A stretch of DNA of 10,169 bases from an uncultured Erysipelotrichaceae bacterium (GTDB lineage: Bacteria; Bacillota_I; Bacilli_A; RF39; UBA660). Below the pieces are notes generated by a model. It had not been told where the DNA came from and ran no database searches. It was given only the letters and a program-made list of their open reading frames with translations. The stretch covers positions 1-10,169 of the forward strand of contig CADBNY010000062.1 in assembly GCA_902796215.1 (NCBI GenBank), given 5' to 3'. Shown here one piece after another: positions 1 through 6,325 of this stretch (the stretch's first letter is position 1; each line of letters opens with the position of its first letter). The translations under genes and the position numbers were made by a program.

Positions 1-7
1 AAAAAAA

Positions 8-16
8 TGATAAAAT
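8..16 (+). promoter_or_regulatory. Extended -10 promoter element of the VWA/XpaC/TelA operon
   Basis: The sequence TGATAAAAT carries the TGn extension followed by TAAAAT, which matches TATAAT at five of six positions. The -35 region would lie left of the window and cannot be seen. Transcription would begin near base 23-24, giving a leader of about 27 bases before the ATG at 51. That would exclude the ATG at 15 as a start. The two other promoters in this window have the same TGn extension. Part of the call rests on that similarity. Confidence 0.5.
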
Positions 17-35
17 GAATGTGAGAATATGTGCT

Positions 36-43
36 AAGAGGTG
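36..43 (+). promoter_or_regulatory. Ribosome binding site deciding the start at 51
   Basis: AAGAGGTG is a good Shine-Dalgarno match ending 7 bases before ATG 51. The earlier in-frame ATG at 15 has no such site and lies inside or next to the predicted -10 box. The choice of 51 also places the lysine-rich signal peptide at the very N-terminus. Confidence 0.75.
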
Positions 44-50
44 TGAATAT

Positions 51-1661
51 ATGAATTCGAAAAAGAAGTCGGTTTTTCCGAATTGGATTTTTTTCGTTTT
101 AGGGATAATTTTTATTTTTTATTTTTTTTCAGGTTGTGATATGTCAGAAAAAAAAGAAGATATACATGAATATTCTGATAATGTGTTTTCTTTAATATCG
201 AGTTCAGAAAATAAAGTATTTGATTCTGATATTCGTAAGTTTGCTAAAAAAGCTGGAATTAATATTGATATAGAGTATGATGATACTTTAAAGATTACTA
301 GAAGATTGAATTCTTTAGAAAAATATGATGCTGTATGGTTATCTAATTCTATTTGGATGTATTCACTTGATAGTAGTAAAGTAAAAATTAGTGATACGAA
401 GTCGACAAGTATTAATCCAATTGTCTTTGGTATTCGTAAATCAAAAGCAGAGGAGTTAGGATTTACAAATAGGGAAATATATACTCAAGATATTGTAGAT
501 GCTGTTCAAAATAAAAAATTAAAATTTAGTATGTCTAATCCAGTTACTACTAATAGTGGTGCTAGTGCTTATTTAGGAATTCTTACTAATTTAGCTGGAA
601 GTCCTGAAGTTTTAACAAATGAAATGATTCAAGATGAGAATTTAAAAAATAAATTAAAAGATTTCTTTTCTGGAGTGGAGCGTTCTGCTGGAGATGAAGG
701 TTATTTAGAGAAGATGTTTGTAAAAGGGGATTATGAAGCTGTTTTTTCTTACGAATCATCTATTATTAACATTAATCAAAAATTAGAAAAAGAGAAAAAA
801 GAAATCTTATATGCAGTTTATCCAGTAGATGGTGTTTCTATTTCTGATAGCCCTATTGGTTATATTGATCAGAAGGATAGTGCAAAAAAAGAACAATATG
901 ATAAATTAGTTCAATATCTTTTAGGAAGTGATGGACAAAAATTATTAGCTCGTTATGGTAGAAGAACTTGGTATGGTGGTGTTACTGATAGTGCTGATAA
1001 AAAAGTTTTTAATTCTAATTGGGGTATTAATACTACAAAATACATTTCTCCATTAAAATATCCTTCTACTAATGTTATTAAGCAGGCTTTAGCTTTATAT
1101 CAAAGTAGTATTAGAAAACCTGTTCATGTTGTTTTTTGTCTAGATTATTCTGGAAGTATGTATGGAGATAGAATGGATGATTTAACAAATGCAATGGACT
1201 ATATTTTATCTAGTCGTGCTGAACAAGACTTATTGCAATTTTCAAATGATGATATCATTGATGTTATTCCATTTTCTTCTTCTTATAATCTTGTTTGGCA
1301 TTCAGAATCTAGTGAACAGTTGGCTCAAGTATTAGAAAAAATAAAAGATCGTTCTCCGGGTGGAGGTACTGCTTTGTTTCCTTCTATTGAGAAGGCATTA
1401 GAGTTGTTAAAAAATGCTGATAGAAATGCTTATAATACTTCTATTGTTGTTATGACAGATGGTGAAGGTAATATAGGAAATTATAGTGATTTGAAAAAAT
1501 ATTATAAAAAATTAGGTATGGATATTCCTGTATATTCTATTAAATTTGGGGCTAGTGATGAGAGACAATTAAAACAAATTTCTTCTTTAACGAATGGAAA
1601 AGTATTTGATGGTACTACTAGTTTGATAGATGCCTTTATGGAAGTTAGAGGATATAACTAG
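51..1661 (+). CDS. Lipoprotein with solute-binding domain fused to a VWA domain
   Basis: The 536-residue product starts with a lipoprotein-like signal: MNSKKK, a hydrophobic stretch at about 11-26, then FSGC with the candidate lipidated Cys at 29. Phe at -3 is unusual for a lipobox. Residues about 45-310 resemble a type 2 periplasmic binding fold, with the motif NPVTTNSGA (163-171), YESSII (234-239) and YGRRTWYGG (302-310). Residues about 355-536 are a VWA domain with a complete metal-ion-dependent adhesion site: DYSGS (365-369), Thr440 in GGGT, and Asp470 in MTDGEG. Such proteins are annotated as substrate-binding and VWA domain proteins; the ligand and partner are unknown. It would sit on the outer face of the membrane. 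It is first in an operon, 12 bases before the XpaC-family gene, and its binding domain is paralogous to the protein encoded at 2293-3495. The stop is TAG. Domain calls are firm; the role is not. Confidence 0.9.
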   Translation: MNSKKKSVFPNWIFFVLGIIFIFYFFSGCDMSEKKEDIHEYSDNVFSLISSSENKVFDSDIRKFAKKAGINIDIEYDDTLKITRRLNSLEKYDAVWLSNSIWMYSLDSSKVKISDTKSTSINPIVFGIRKSKAEELGFTNREIYTQDIVDAVQNKKLKFSMSNPVTTNSGASAYLGILTNLAGSPEVLTNEMIQDENLKNKLKDFFSGVERSAGDEGYLEKMFVKGDYEAVFSYESSIININQKLEKEKKEILYAVYPVDGVSISDSPIGYIDQKDSAKKEQYDKLVQYLLGSDGQKLLARYGRRTWYGGVTDSADKKVFNSNWGINTTKYISPLKYPSTNVIKQALALYQSSIRKPVHVVFCLDYSGSMYGDRMDDLTNAMDYILSSRAEQDLLQFSNDDIIDVIPFSSSYNLVWHSESSEQLAQVLEKIKDRSPGGGTALFPSIEKALELLKNADRNAYNTSIVVMTDGEGNIGNYSDLKKYYKKLGMDIPVYSIKFGASDERQLKQISSLTNGKVFDGTTSLIDAFMEVRGYN

Positions 1662-1673
1662 GAGTGTGGATGT

Positions 1674-2291
1674 ATGAAAAATAAAGAAATTATTTCAGCT
1701 ACTATTGGAGGATGCTTTTTTGCAATTCCATATTTAGCTTTATCAGCTCCAATTTTACCGTCTCTTTTAATTGGAGTAGCTGCTTTTGGAGCTGGTGAAC
1801 TAGTATTAGGGGAAAATAAATTAACATTAAAAGAGACTAATAGAAGTTTGTATGATAAATTAAAAACTGCTAATAAACAAAATAAACATATTTTGGATAT
1901 GATTCCAAGACTTGAAGATGAAAATTTAAGAAAACAATTAAACGAAATTTATGATTCTGTTTCAAAAATTATTACTACAATTTCGAAACATCCTGATAAA
2001 GCAAAAAGAGATGATAACTTTTTTGATTATTATCTTCCAATTACTGTTAAATTAATTGATCGGTATGATGAAATTGAAAATCAAAAACTTTCTTCCAAAG
2101 AAAGTGAAAAGTTTTTTGCTTCTACTAATAAAATGGTTGATGAAATAAATAGAGCTTATAAGAAGATTTTATCTGATTTATATCGAAAAGATATTGTAGA
2201 TATGGATGCGGAAATGAAAGTTTTTGATTCTTTATTAAAAGCTGATGGTTTTAATGATGCTGATTTACAAGTAAAGAAGGAGGAAAATTAG
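1674..2291 (+). CDS. xpaC: XpaC-family membrane protein (TelA partner)
   Basis: This 205-residue protein resembles the XpaC family, named for hydrolysis of 5-bromo-4-chloroindolyl phosphate in Bacillus; the true biochemical role is unclear. Residues about 5-44 form a hydrophobic, Gly/Ala/Pro-rich hairpin that could span the membrane twice. The rest is a charged, mostly helical cytoplasmic region ending in KKEEN. Its length is typical of the family. No catalytic motif is recognisable. Family assignment rests on the layout of an N-terminal membrane hairpin plus helical tail, and on context: in Bacillus subtilis xpaC lies next to the TelA homologue yaaN, and here a TelA gene follows two genes later. 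An AGGAG site at 1660-1664, overlapping the previous stop codon, lies 9 bases before the ATG. It is co-transcribed with both neighbours. The stop is TAG. Confidence 0.75.
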   Translation: MKNKEIISATIGGCFFAIPYLALSAPILPSLLIGVAAFGAGELVLGENKLTLKETNRSLYDKLKTANKQNKHILDMIPRLEDENLRKQLNEIYDSVSKIITTISKHPDKAKRDDNFFDYYLPITVKLIDRYDEIENQKLSSKESEKFFASTNKMVDEINRAYKKILSDLYRKDIVDMDAEMKVFDSLLKADGFNDADLQVKKEEN

Positions 2292-2292
2292 T

Positions 2293-3495
2293 ATGAATAA
2301 GAGGCAAGTTATTGGTGTTGTTATTTTTATTGTTTTAGTTTTGGCAATTATGGGAATTCGTTTTTTCTCTAGTGATTCTAAAGGAATTGATTTATCTAGG
2401 CTTACAACCGTTTATGTAGCAACTGGTGGTGGTAAAGAAGATTTTCTTGCTGATCCTGATGTTGTCAAAATTTTAAGAAAAAAATATAAATTAAATGTTG
2501 TATTTGATAATTGGAGTAATGGTAAAACAATTCAATTACCTTTAATACGTGAGGCTGCTGGTTATGGAGATGAGACAATTGCTTCTGCTATTTCAGGTGG
2601 AGATACGTCTTATACAATTCATTCATCTGGTGTATCTGCTTATGATGCTTTGTTTACATCTGATCAAAGATTTTATGATTACTATAAGTTGTGGCCTGAT
2701 AAAGAAAAAAATGAAGCTGATCGTTATAATGTAAAAGGTGGAAGTTTAACACTTAATACTCCTATTGTTATTTATAGTTGGAAAAAAATTGTTGAAGCTT
2801 TTATGAATGAAGGTATTGTTACTGAAAATGATGGAGTTTACTATATCAGTGACATGAATAAATTAATGCAATATATATTAGATGGAAAGAAATGGTCTGA
2901 TGTTGGACTTGGTGAATTATATGGAAATATTAATATAGCGTCAACAGATCCTGTTACTTCATCTCCTGGTGCTACTTATTATGGACTTTTACTTTCAACT
3001 TTAGCTAGTGGTCAAGTAACAAATGAGAATATAAATGAAAATTTACCAAAGCTAAAACAATTTTATGTGAAGTCTGGATATATGAATAATACTCCAGCTG
3101 ATTTGTTTGAGAGATATTTAAAAACTGGTATGGGTGGACAGCCAATGATTGTTGATTATGAAAAGAGTATTATTGATTTTGCAAATTCTAATAAGGATGG
3201 ATTTAATCAAGTAAAAGATGATATTCGTATTTTATATCCATCACCAACTGTTTGGAATTCTCATTGTTTAGCTTATTTTACTGATAAGGGTAAAAAACTA
3301 TATGAAGCATTTGATGATAAAGAGATTCAACAAATTGCATGGGAAAAATATGGATTCCGTACAGGAATTACTGGTGGTAGTTATGATGTATCTAAAATTG
3401 GTATTGGGGTACCACAGACAATTACTAGTACGGTATCTAGTTTAAAAATGGATATTTATAATCAATTAATTGAATATTTAGGAAATGGAGAGTAA
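2293..3495 (+). CDS. Membrane-anchored extracytoplasmic solute-binding protein
   Basis: The 400-residue product has an uncleaved-looking signal anchor (hydrophobic 5-21) with no lipobox cysteine, followed by a type 2 periplasmic binding-like domain from about 35 to 395. Recognisable segments are DPVTSSPGATYYG (219-231), DYEKSII (288-294) and YGFRTGITGG (353-362). Each has a counterpart in the same order in the VWA lipoprotein encoded at 51-1661, so the two are paralogues. Unlike that protein it has no VWA domain. No permease or ABC ATPase gene lies nearby, so it probably acts as a sensor or as part of a complex and not in uptake; the ligand is unknown. AAGGAGG at 2277-2283, inside the end of the preceding gene, is 9 bases from the ATG, and only one base separates the two genes, suggesting translational coupling. 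The stop is TAA. Confidence 0.85.
   Translation: MNKRQVIGVVIFIVLVLAIMGIRFFSSDSKGIDLSRLTTVYVATGGGKEDFLADPDVVKILRKKYKLNVVFDNWSNGKTIQLPLIREAAGYGDETIASAISGGDTSYTIHSSGVSAYDALFTSDQRFYDYYKLWPDKEKNEADRYNVKGGSLTLNTPIVIYSWKKIVEAFMNEGIVTENDGVYYISDMNKLMQYILDGKKWSDVGLGELYGNINIASTDPVTSSPGATYYGLLLSTLASGQVTNENINENLPKLKQFYVKSGYMNNTPADLFERYLKTGMGGQPMIVDYEKSIIDFANSNKDGFNQVKDDIRILYPSPTVWNSHCLAYFTDKGKKLYEAFDDKEIQQIAWEKYGFRTGITGGSYDVSKIGIGVPQTITSTVSSLKMDIYNQLIEYLGNGE
3487..3492 (+). promoter_or_regulatory. Ribosome binding site deciding the telA start at 3500
   Basis: GGAGAG lies 7 bases before ATG 3500, inside the last codons of the preceding gene. The upstream in-frame ATG at 3485 has AGGAA directly abutting it with no spacer, so 3500 is the better start and the two genes are then separated by four bases. 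Confidence 0.7.
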
Positions 3496-3499
3496 TAAT

Positions 3500-4651
3500 A
3501 TGAATGGATTAGAATTAAAATTAGAAGGTTCTAAAGCAGAAAAAAAGGTGGAAGGTTTAGTAAATTCTGGTGAGAAAGTAACAGAGGAGAAGATAGAAGA
3601 GTCTCTAAATTATGATTTATTATCAGATGAAGAGAAGAAAGCAATTGATGATTTTGTTCAAAAAATTGATGTTTCTGATTCAACACAAATTCTTCAATTT
3701 GGAGCAGCATCTCAAGCAAAAATATCAGAGTTTTCAGATTCTGTATTAGAAGATGTTAAAACAAAAAATACAGGAGTAGCAGGCGACTTATTAGCAGAGT
3801 TAGTTGCTCAAATTAAATCTTTTGATGGGGATGTTACAGCAGAACCAAAAGGATTAGGGAAATTATTTACAAATGCTAAAAAGCAATTTGATAAGATAAT
3901 TGCTAAATATTCTAAAATCGAAAAAAATATTGATGTTATTGAAAGAGATTTAGAGAAAGATAAAATTAAAATGTTAAAAGACGTTGCGCTTTTTGATACA
4001 ATGTATGAAAAAAATCTTACTTTCTTTAAAGAAATTTCATTGTATATCATTGCTGGTGAAAAGAAATTAGAGGAATTAAGAACAGTTGTTTTACCAGAAT
4101 TAAAAAAGAAAGCGGAAGAGTCTGGGGAACAAATTGATGTTCAAAAAGTAAATGATATGGAAAATACCATTAATCGTTTTGAAAAGAAACTTTATGATTT
4201 AAAAACAACACGTGTTATTTCTATTCAAATGGCACCACAAATCCGTTTACTTCAAAATAATGAAGCAGAGCTTGTTGAAAAAATTCAAAGCTCTATTACG
4301 AATACAATTCCTTTATGGAAAAATCAAATGGTACTTGCTCTTGGAATTACCAATGCTAAAAGTGCATTAAAGAATCAACAAGCGGTATCTAATTTAACAA
4401 ACGAAATGCTAAAGAAAAATAGTGAAACCTTAAAGCAAGGTTCTATTGATATTGCAAAAGAATCTGAAAGAGCTATTGTTGATATTGAGACATTAAAGAA
4501 AACAAATGCAGATATTATAGAAACATTAGATGCAGTTATTGAAATTCATAAAAATGGAAGAGCTCAAAGACAAGAAGCTGAGAAAGAACTTCAAGAAATT
4601 GAGAAGGAATTAAAAGCTAAGATGCTTGAAATTAATGTAGATAAAAAATAG
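3500..4651 (+). CDS. telA: TelA-family protein (toxic anion resistance family)
   Basis: With the ATG at 3500 the product has 383 residues, the usual length for this family. It is soluble, highly charged and almost entirely alpha-helical, with likely coiled coils at about 125-235 and 300-380. The most diagnostic region is QMAPQIRLLQNNEAELVEKI (243-262) followed by NTIPLWKNQMVLALG (268-282), the conserved core of TelA/KlaA and YaaN. The family was named for plasmid tellurite resistance, but chromosomal members are linked to membrane stress and to resistance to some antimicrobials; the molecular activity is not established. It should be cytoplasmic and may bind the XpaC-type membrane protein encoded two genes upstream. 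It closes a run of four closely spaced genes and is followed by a hairpin. An alternative in-frame start at 3485 would add five residues and overlap the previous gene. The stop is TAG. Confidence 0.92.
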   Translation: MNGLELKLEGSKAEKKVEGLVNSGEKVTEEKIEESLNYDLLSDEEKKAIDDFVQKIDVSDSTQILQFGAASQAKISEFSDSVLEDVKTKNTGVAGDLLAELVAQIKSFDGDVTAEPKGLGKLFTNAKKQFDKIIAKYSKIEKNIDVIERDLEKDKIKMLKDVALFDTMYEKNLTFFKEISLYIIAGEKKLEELRTVVLPELKKKAEESGEQIDVQKVNDMENTINRFEKKLYDLKTTRVISIQMAPQIRLLQNNEAELVEKIQSSITNTIPLWKNQMVLALGITNAKSALKNQQAVSNLTNEMLKKNSETLKQGSIDIAKESERAIVDIETLKKTNADIIETLDAVIEIHKNGRAQRQEAEKELQEIEKELKAKMLEINVDKK

Positions 4652-4652
4652 T

Positions 4653-4679
4653 AATAAGCCGACTAAGACGGCTTATTTT
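4653..4679 (+). terminator. Hairpin between telA and the AAA+ gene, partial terminator
   Basis: AATAAGCCG (4653-4661) pairs perfectly with CGGCTTATT (4669-4677) around a 7-base loop. The following T-run is short (TTATTTT counting the arm), and the next gene's ribosome binding site starts at 4680. No convincing promoter separates the two genes, so this is likely a leaky terminator or attenuator that lowers expression of the downstream AAA+ gene, not a full operon end. Confidence 0.65.
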
Positions 4680-4687
4680 GAGGTGAT
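4680..4687 (+). promoter_or_regulatory. Ribosome binding site for the GTG start at 4691
   Basis: GAGGTGAT is an eight-base complement to the 16S rRNA tail. Its GAGG core is 7 bases from GTG 4691, a good spacing. An ATG at 4689 overlaps the GTG in another frame but opens only a six-codon reading frame ending in TAA at 4707-4709. Confidence 0.75.
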
Positions 4688-4688
4688 T

Positions 4689-4727
4689 ATGTGTATAAAG
4701 ATTATTTAAAAGATGTGTATAAAGATT
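4689..4727 (+). repeat. 15-base direct repeat at the start of the AAA+ gene
   Basis: ATGTGTATAAAGATT occurs at 4689-4703 and again at 4713-4727, exactly 24 bases (eight codons) apart. It encodes the repeated peptide YKD..(L/F) at residues 2-5 and 10-13. The second copy offers another in-frame GTG (4715) but no ribosome binding site precedes it. Confidence 0.7.
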
Positions 4728-6283
4728 TTTATGGAGAAGAAGAGGGAGAAAAAAAATATAAGGAAGTTGTTTCTAAAAAGGAAGAGGAATTTGATGAGGC
4801 GGATATAGAACAATTTTTATTAGAAGAAGATTCTATTGAATTATTGAAAAAGTTTATTGATTATATAAAGAAATATTCTTTAAAAGAAGAACAGAAGTAT
4901 TTGAATTTTAATTTTTTAATTCAGAGTGATAATAAAGAATTATTTAATGAAATAGAATGCTATATCCAAAATGCTGTTTCTAAGTATCATTATCTTTCTA
5001 ATAATTCTTTAGGAAAAATATCTTTTTTAGAAGTTGATACTGTTGATGAGGTTCTTAAATGTATAGAAAAAAATACTATTATTTCGATTCGTGATATTAA
5101 AGGGTTGGATTTAAAAGATAATGTATTTCAAAAGAAATTATTTCATTTATTAGTAGAAAATATTGATCATAAGATTGTCATTATAGAAGGTACTGAAGAT
5201 GAGTTAAATCATTTCTTTGAATTTGATAGTGATTTACGTGAAAATTCTTTTCCTTTTGTTTTAATTGGAAGAAGACCAGATATTCAAGATGTTTATCAAG
5301 ATATTTTAAAGATTACAAATGCTGAAGAGAAGTTTGAGAATGATTTTTGTTTAAAAATTCTTGATTATATTTCTGAAACTTATAATAAAAGTGAACTTAA
5401 TTATCCTGATTATCGTAATCAATTATGTAGATCTTTGATTTTTAATGAGAAAATTCCTAAAATTGAAAGTGAAAAGACTTTAGATGAAATATTTGAGCAA
5501 TTAGATGAATTAGTTGGATTAGAGAAAGTTAAAAAGACTCTTCGTGAATTAGTAGATTATATGTTGTTACGTAAAAAGAGTAATGATTTAAAATTGAATA
5601 ATATTAATTTACATATGGTATTTCTAGGAAATCCTGGAACTGGTAAGACGACTGTTGCACGAATGGTTTCTGAAATATTATATAATTTAGGATATATTAA
5701 ACAAAATAAATTAATTGAAGTTACTAGTAAAGATTTAGTGGCAGAATATGTTGGTCAAACTGCTGTTAAAACGATGAGTGTTGTTGAAAGAGCAATGGGT
5801 GGGGTTTTATTTGTAGATGAAGCCTATACTTTAGCAACAACTAATTCTCAAAATTCTTATAATGGTGAAGCTATTGCTACATTAATTAAGGCGATGGAAG
5901 ATTATCGGGATGATTTTGTTGTTATCTTTGCTGGATATACGAAAGAAATGCAAGATTTCTTAGATTCTAACTCTGGTATTATATCGCGTATTGGTTATAC
6001 ATTTGAATTTGATGATTATACTGATGATGAGCTTATCGAAATATTTAATGGTATGATGAAGAAGAGTGGATTTAGTGTTACGGAAGAAGCAATTGATGTA
6101 GTGAGAAATGTTATCAAAGAAAATAGAAATTCTAAAAATTTTGGAAATGCTCGTTTTGTTCGTAATGTTTATGAAAAAACTATTATTAAACATGCTACTA
6201 ATACTAAGAATAAAAAGAGAAAAAGTATATTATCAACAATTACTAAAGAAGATGTTTCTTATGATAATGTTGGTGTTTTATAG
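4691..6283 (+). CDS. CbbX/SpoVK-type AAA+ ATPase with degenerate N-terminal AAA domain
   Basis: The 530-residue cytoplasmic protein has an intact CbbX/CfxQ-type AAA+ domain from about 262 to the C-terminus. It shows Walker A GNPGTGKT (313-320), Walker B LFVDEAYTL (373-381) with Asp376/Glu377, sensor 1 region VIFAGYTKEM (411-420), a candidate arginine finger at Arg433, and the lid motif GNARFVRN (485-492). Residues about 70-255 look like a second, decayed copy of the same fold that lacks nucleotide-binding residues. The first 60 residues are very acidic/basic and probably helical. Family members are hexameric remodelling ATPases, for example the Rubisco activase CbbX; the client here is unknown, with TelA the nearest cytoplasmic candidate. 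Translation starts at GTG 4691; the first later Met is at residue 291, inside the AAA domain. It follows a hairpin and overlaps the nifJ promoter at its 3' end. The stop is TAG. Confidence 0.9.
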   Translation: MYKDYLKDVYKDFYGEEEGEKKYKEVVSKKEEEFDEADIEQFLLEEDSIELLKKFIDYIKKYSLKEEQKYLNFNFLIQSDNKELFNEIECYIQNAVSKYHYLSNNSLGKISFLEVDTVDEVLKCIEKNTIISIRDIKGLDLKDNVFQKKLFHLLVENIDHKIVIIEGTEDELNHFFEFDSDLRENSFPFVLIGRRPDIQDVYQDILKITNAEEKFENDFCLKILDYISETYNKSELNYPDYRNQLCRSLIFNEKIPKIESEKTLDEIFEQLDELVGLEKVKKTLRELVDYMLLRKKSNDLKLNNINLHMVFLGNPGTGKTTVARMVSEILYNLGYIKQNKLIEVTSKDLVAEYVGQTAVKTMSVVERAMGGVLFVDEAYTLATTNSQNSYNGEAIATLIKAMEDYRDDFVVIFAGYTKEMQDFLDSNSGIISRIGYTFEFDDYTDDELIEIFNGMMKKSGFSVTEEAIDVVRNVIKENRNSKNFGNARFVRNVYEKTIIKHATNTKNKKRKSILSTITKEDVSYDNVGVL

Positions 6284-6297
6284 ATTTGTGATATAAT
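6270..6297 (+). promoter_or_regulatory. Promoter of nifJ (extended -10)
   Basis: A perfect extended -10, TGATATAAT (TATAAT at 6292-6297), is preceded by TTGGTG (6270-6275), a three-of-six match to the -35 consensus, with a 16-base spacer. Transcription would start near 6304, about 20 bases before the ATG at 6326. The -35 region lies within the last codons of the upstream AAA+ gene. No terminator is seen before it, so readthrough from upstream is also possible. Confidence 0.75.
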
Positions 6298-6325
6298 TAT
6301 AAACATATAGGAGGATAAAAAGACG

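Noticed and set aside
15..50. Upstream ATG at 15 adding 12 residues to the VWA lipoprotein
   Set aside because: It has no ribosome binding site, overlaps the predicted -10 box, and would put a Cys- and Arg-rich segment ahead of a normal lysine-type signal peptide; ATG 51 has a good site at 36-43.
2549..2734. Forward open frames at 2549-2734 and 6108-6296 inside larger genes
   Set aside because: They are alternate-frame shadows rich in Leu/Met/Ile/Lys with no ribosome binding site and no recognisable domain.
3485..3499. In-frame ATG at 3485 as the telA start
   Set aside because: AGGAA directly touches the ATG with no spacer, while ATG 3500 has GGAGAG 7 bases upstream.
3531..4050. Reverse-strand open frames at 3531-3719 and 3808-4050
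   Set aside because: Low-complexity antisense shadows of telA with no start signals; the same holds for 5960-6193 and 9329-9511.
4626..4654. TTGAAA at 4626-4631 with TAGTAA at 4649-4654 as a promoter for the AAA+ gene
   Set aside because: The -10 matches at only three positions, has no TGn extension, and would start transcription inside the hairpin.
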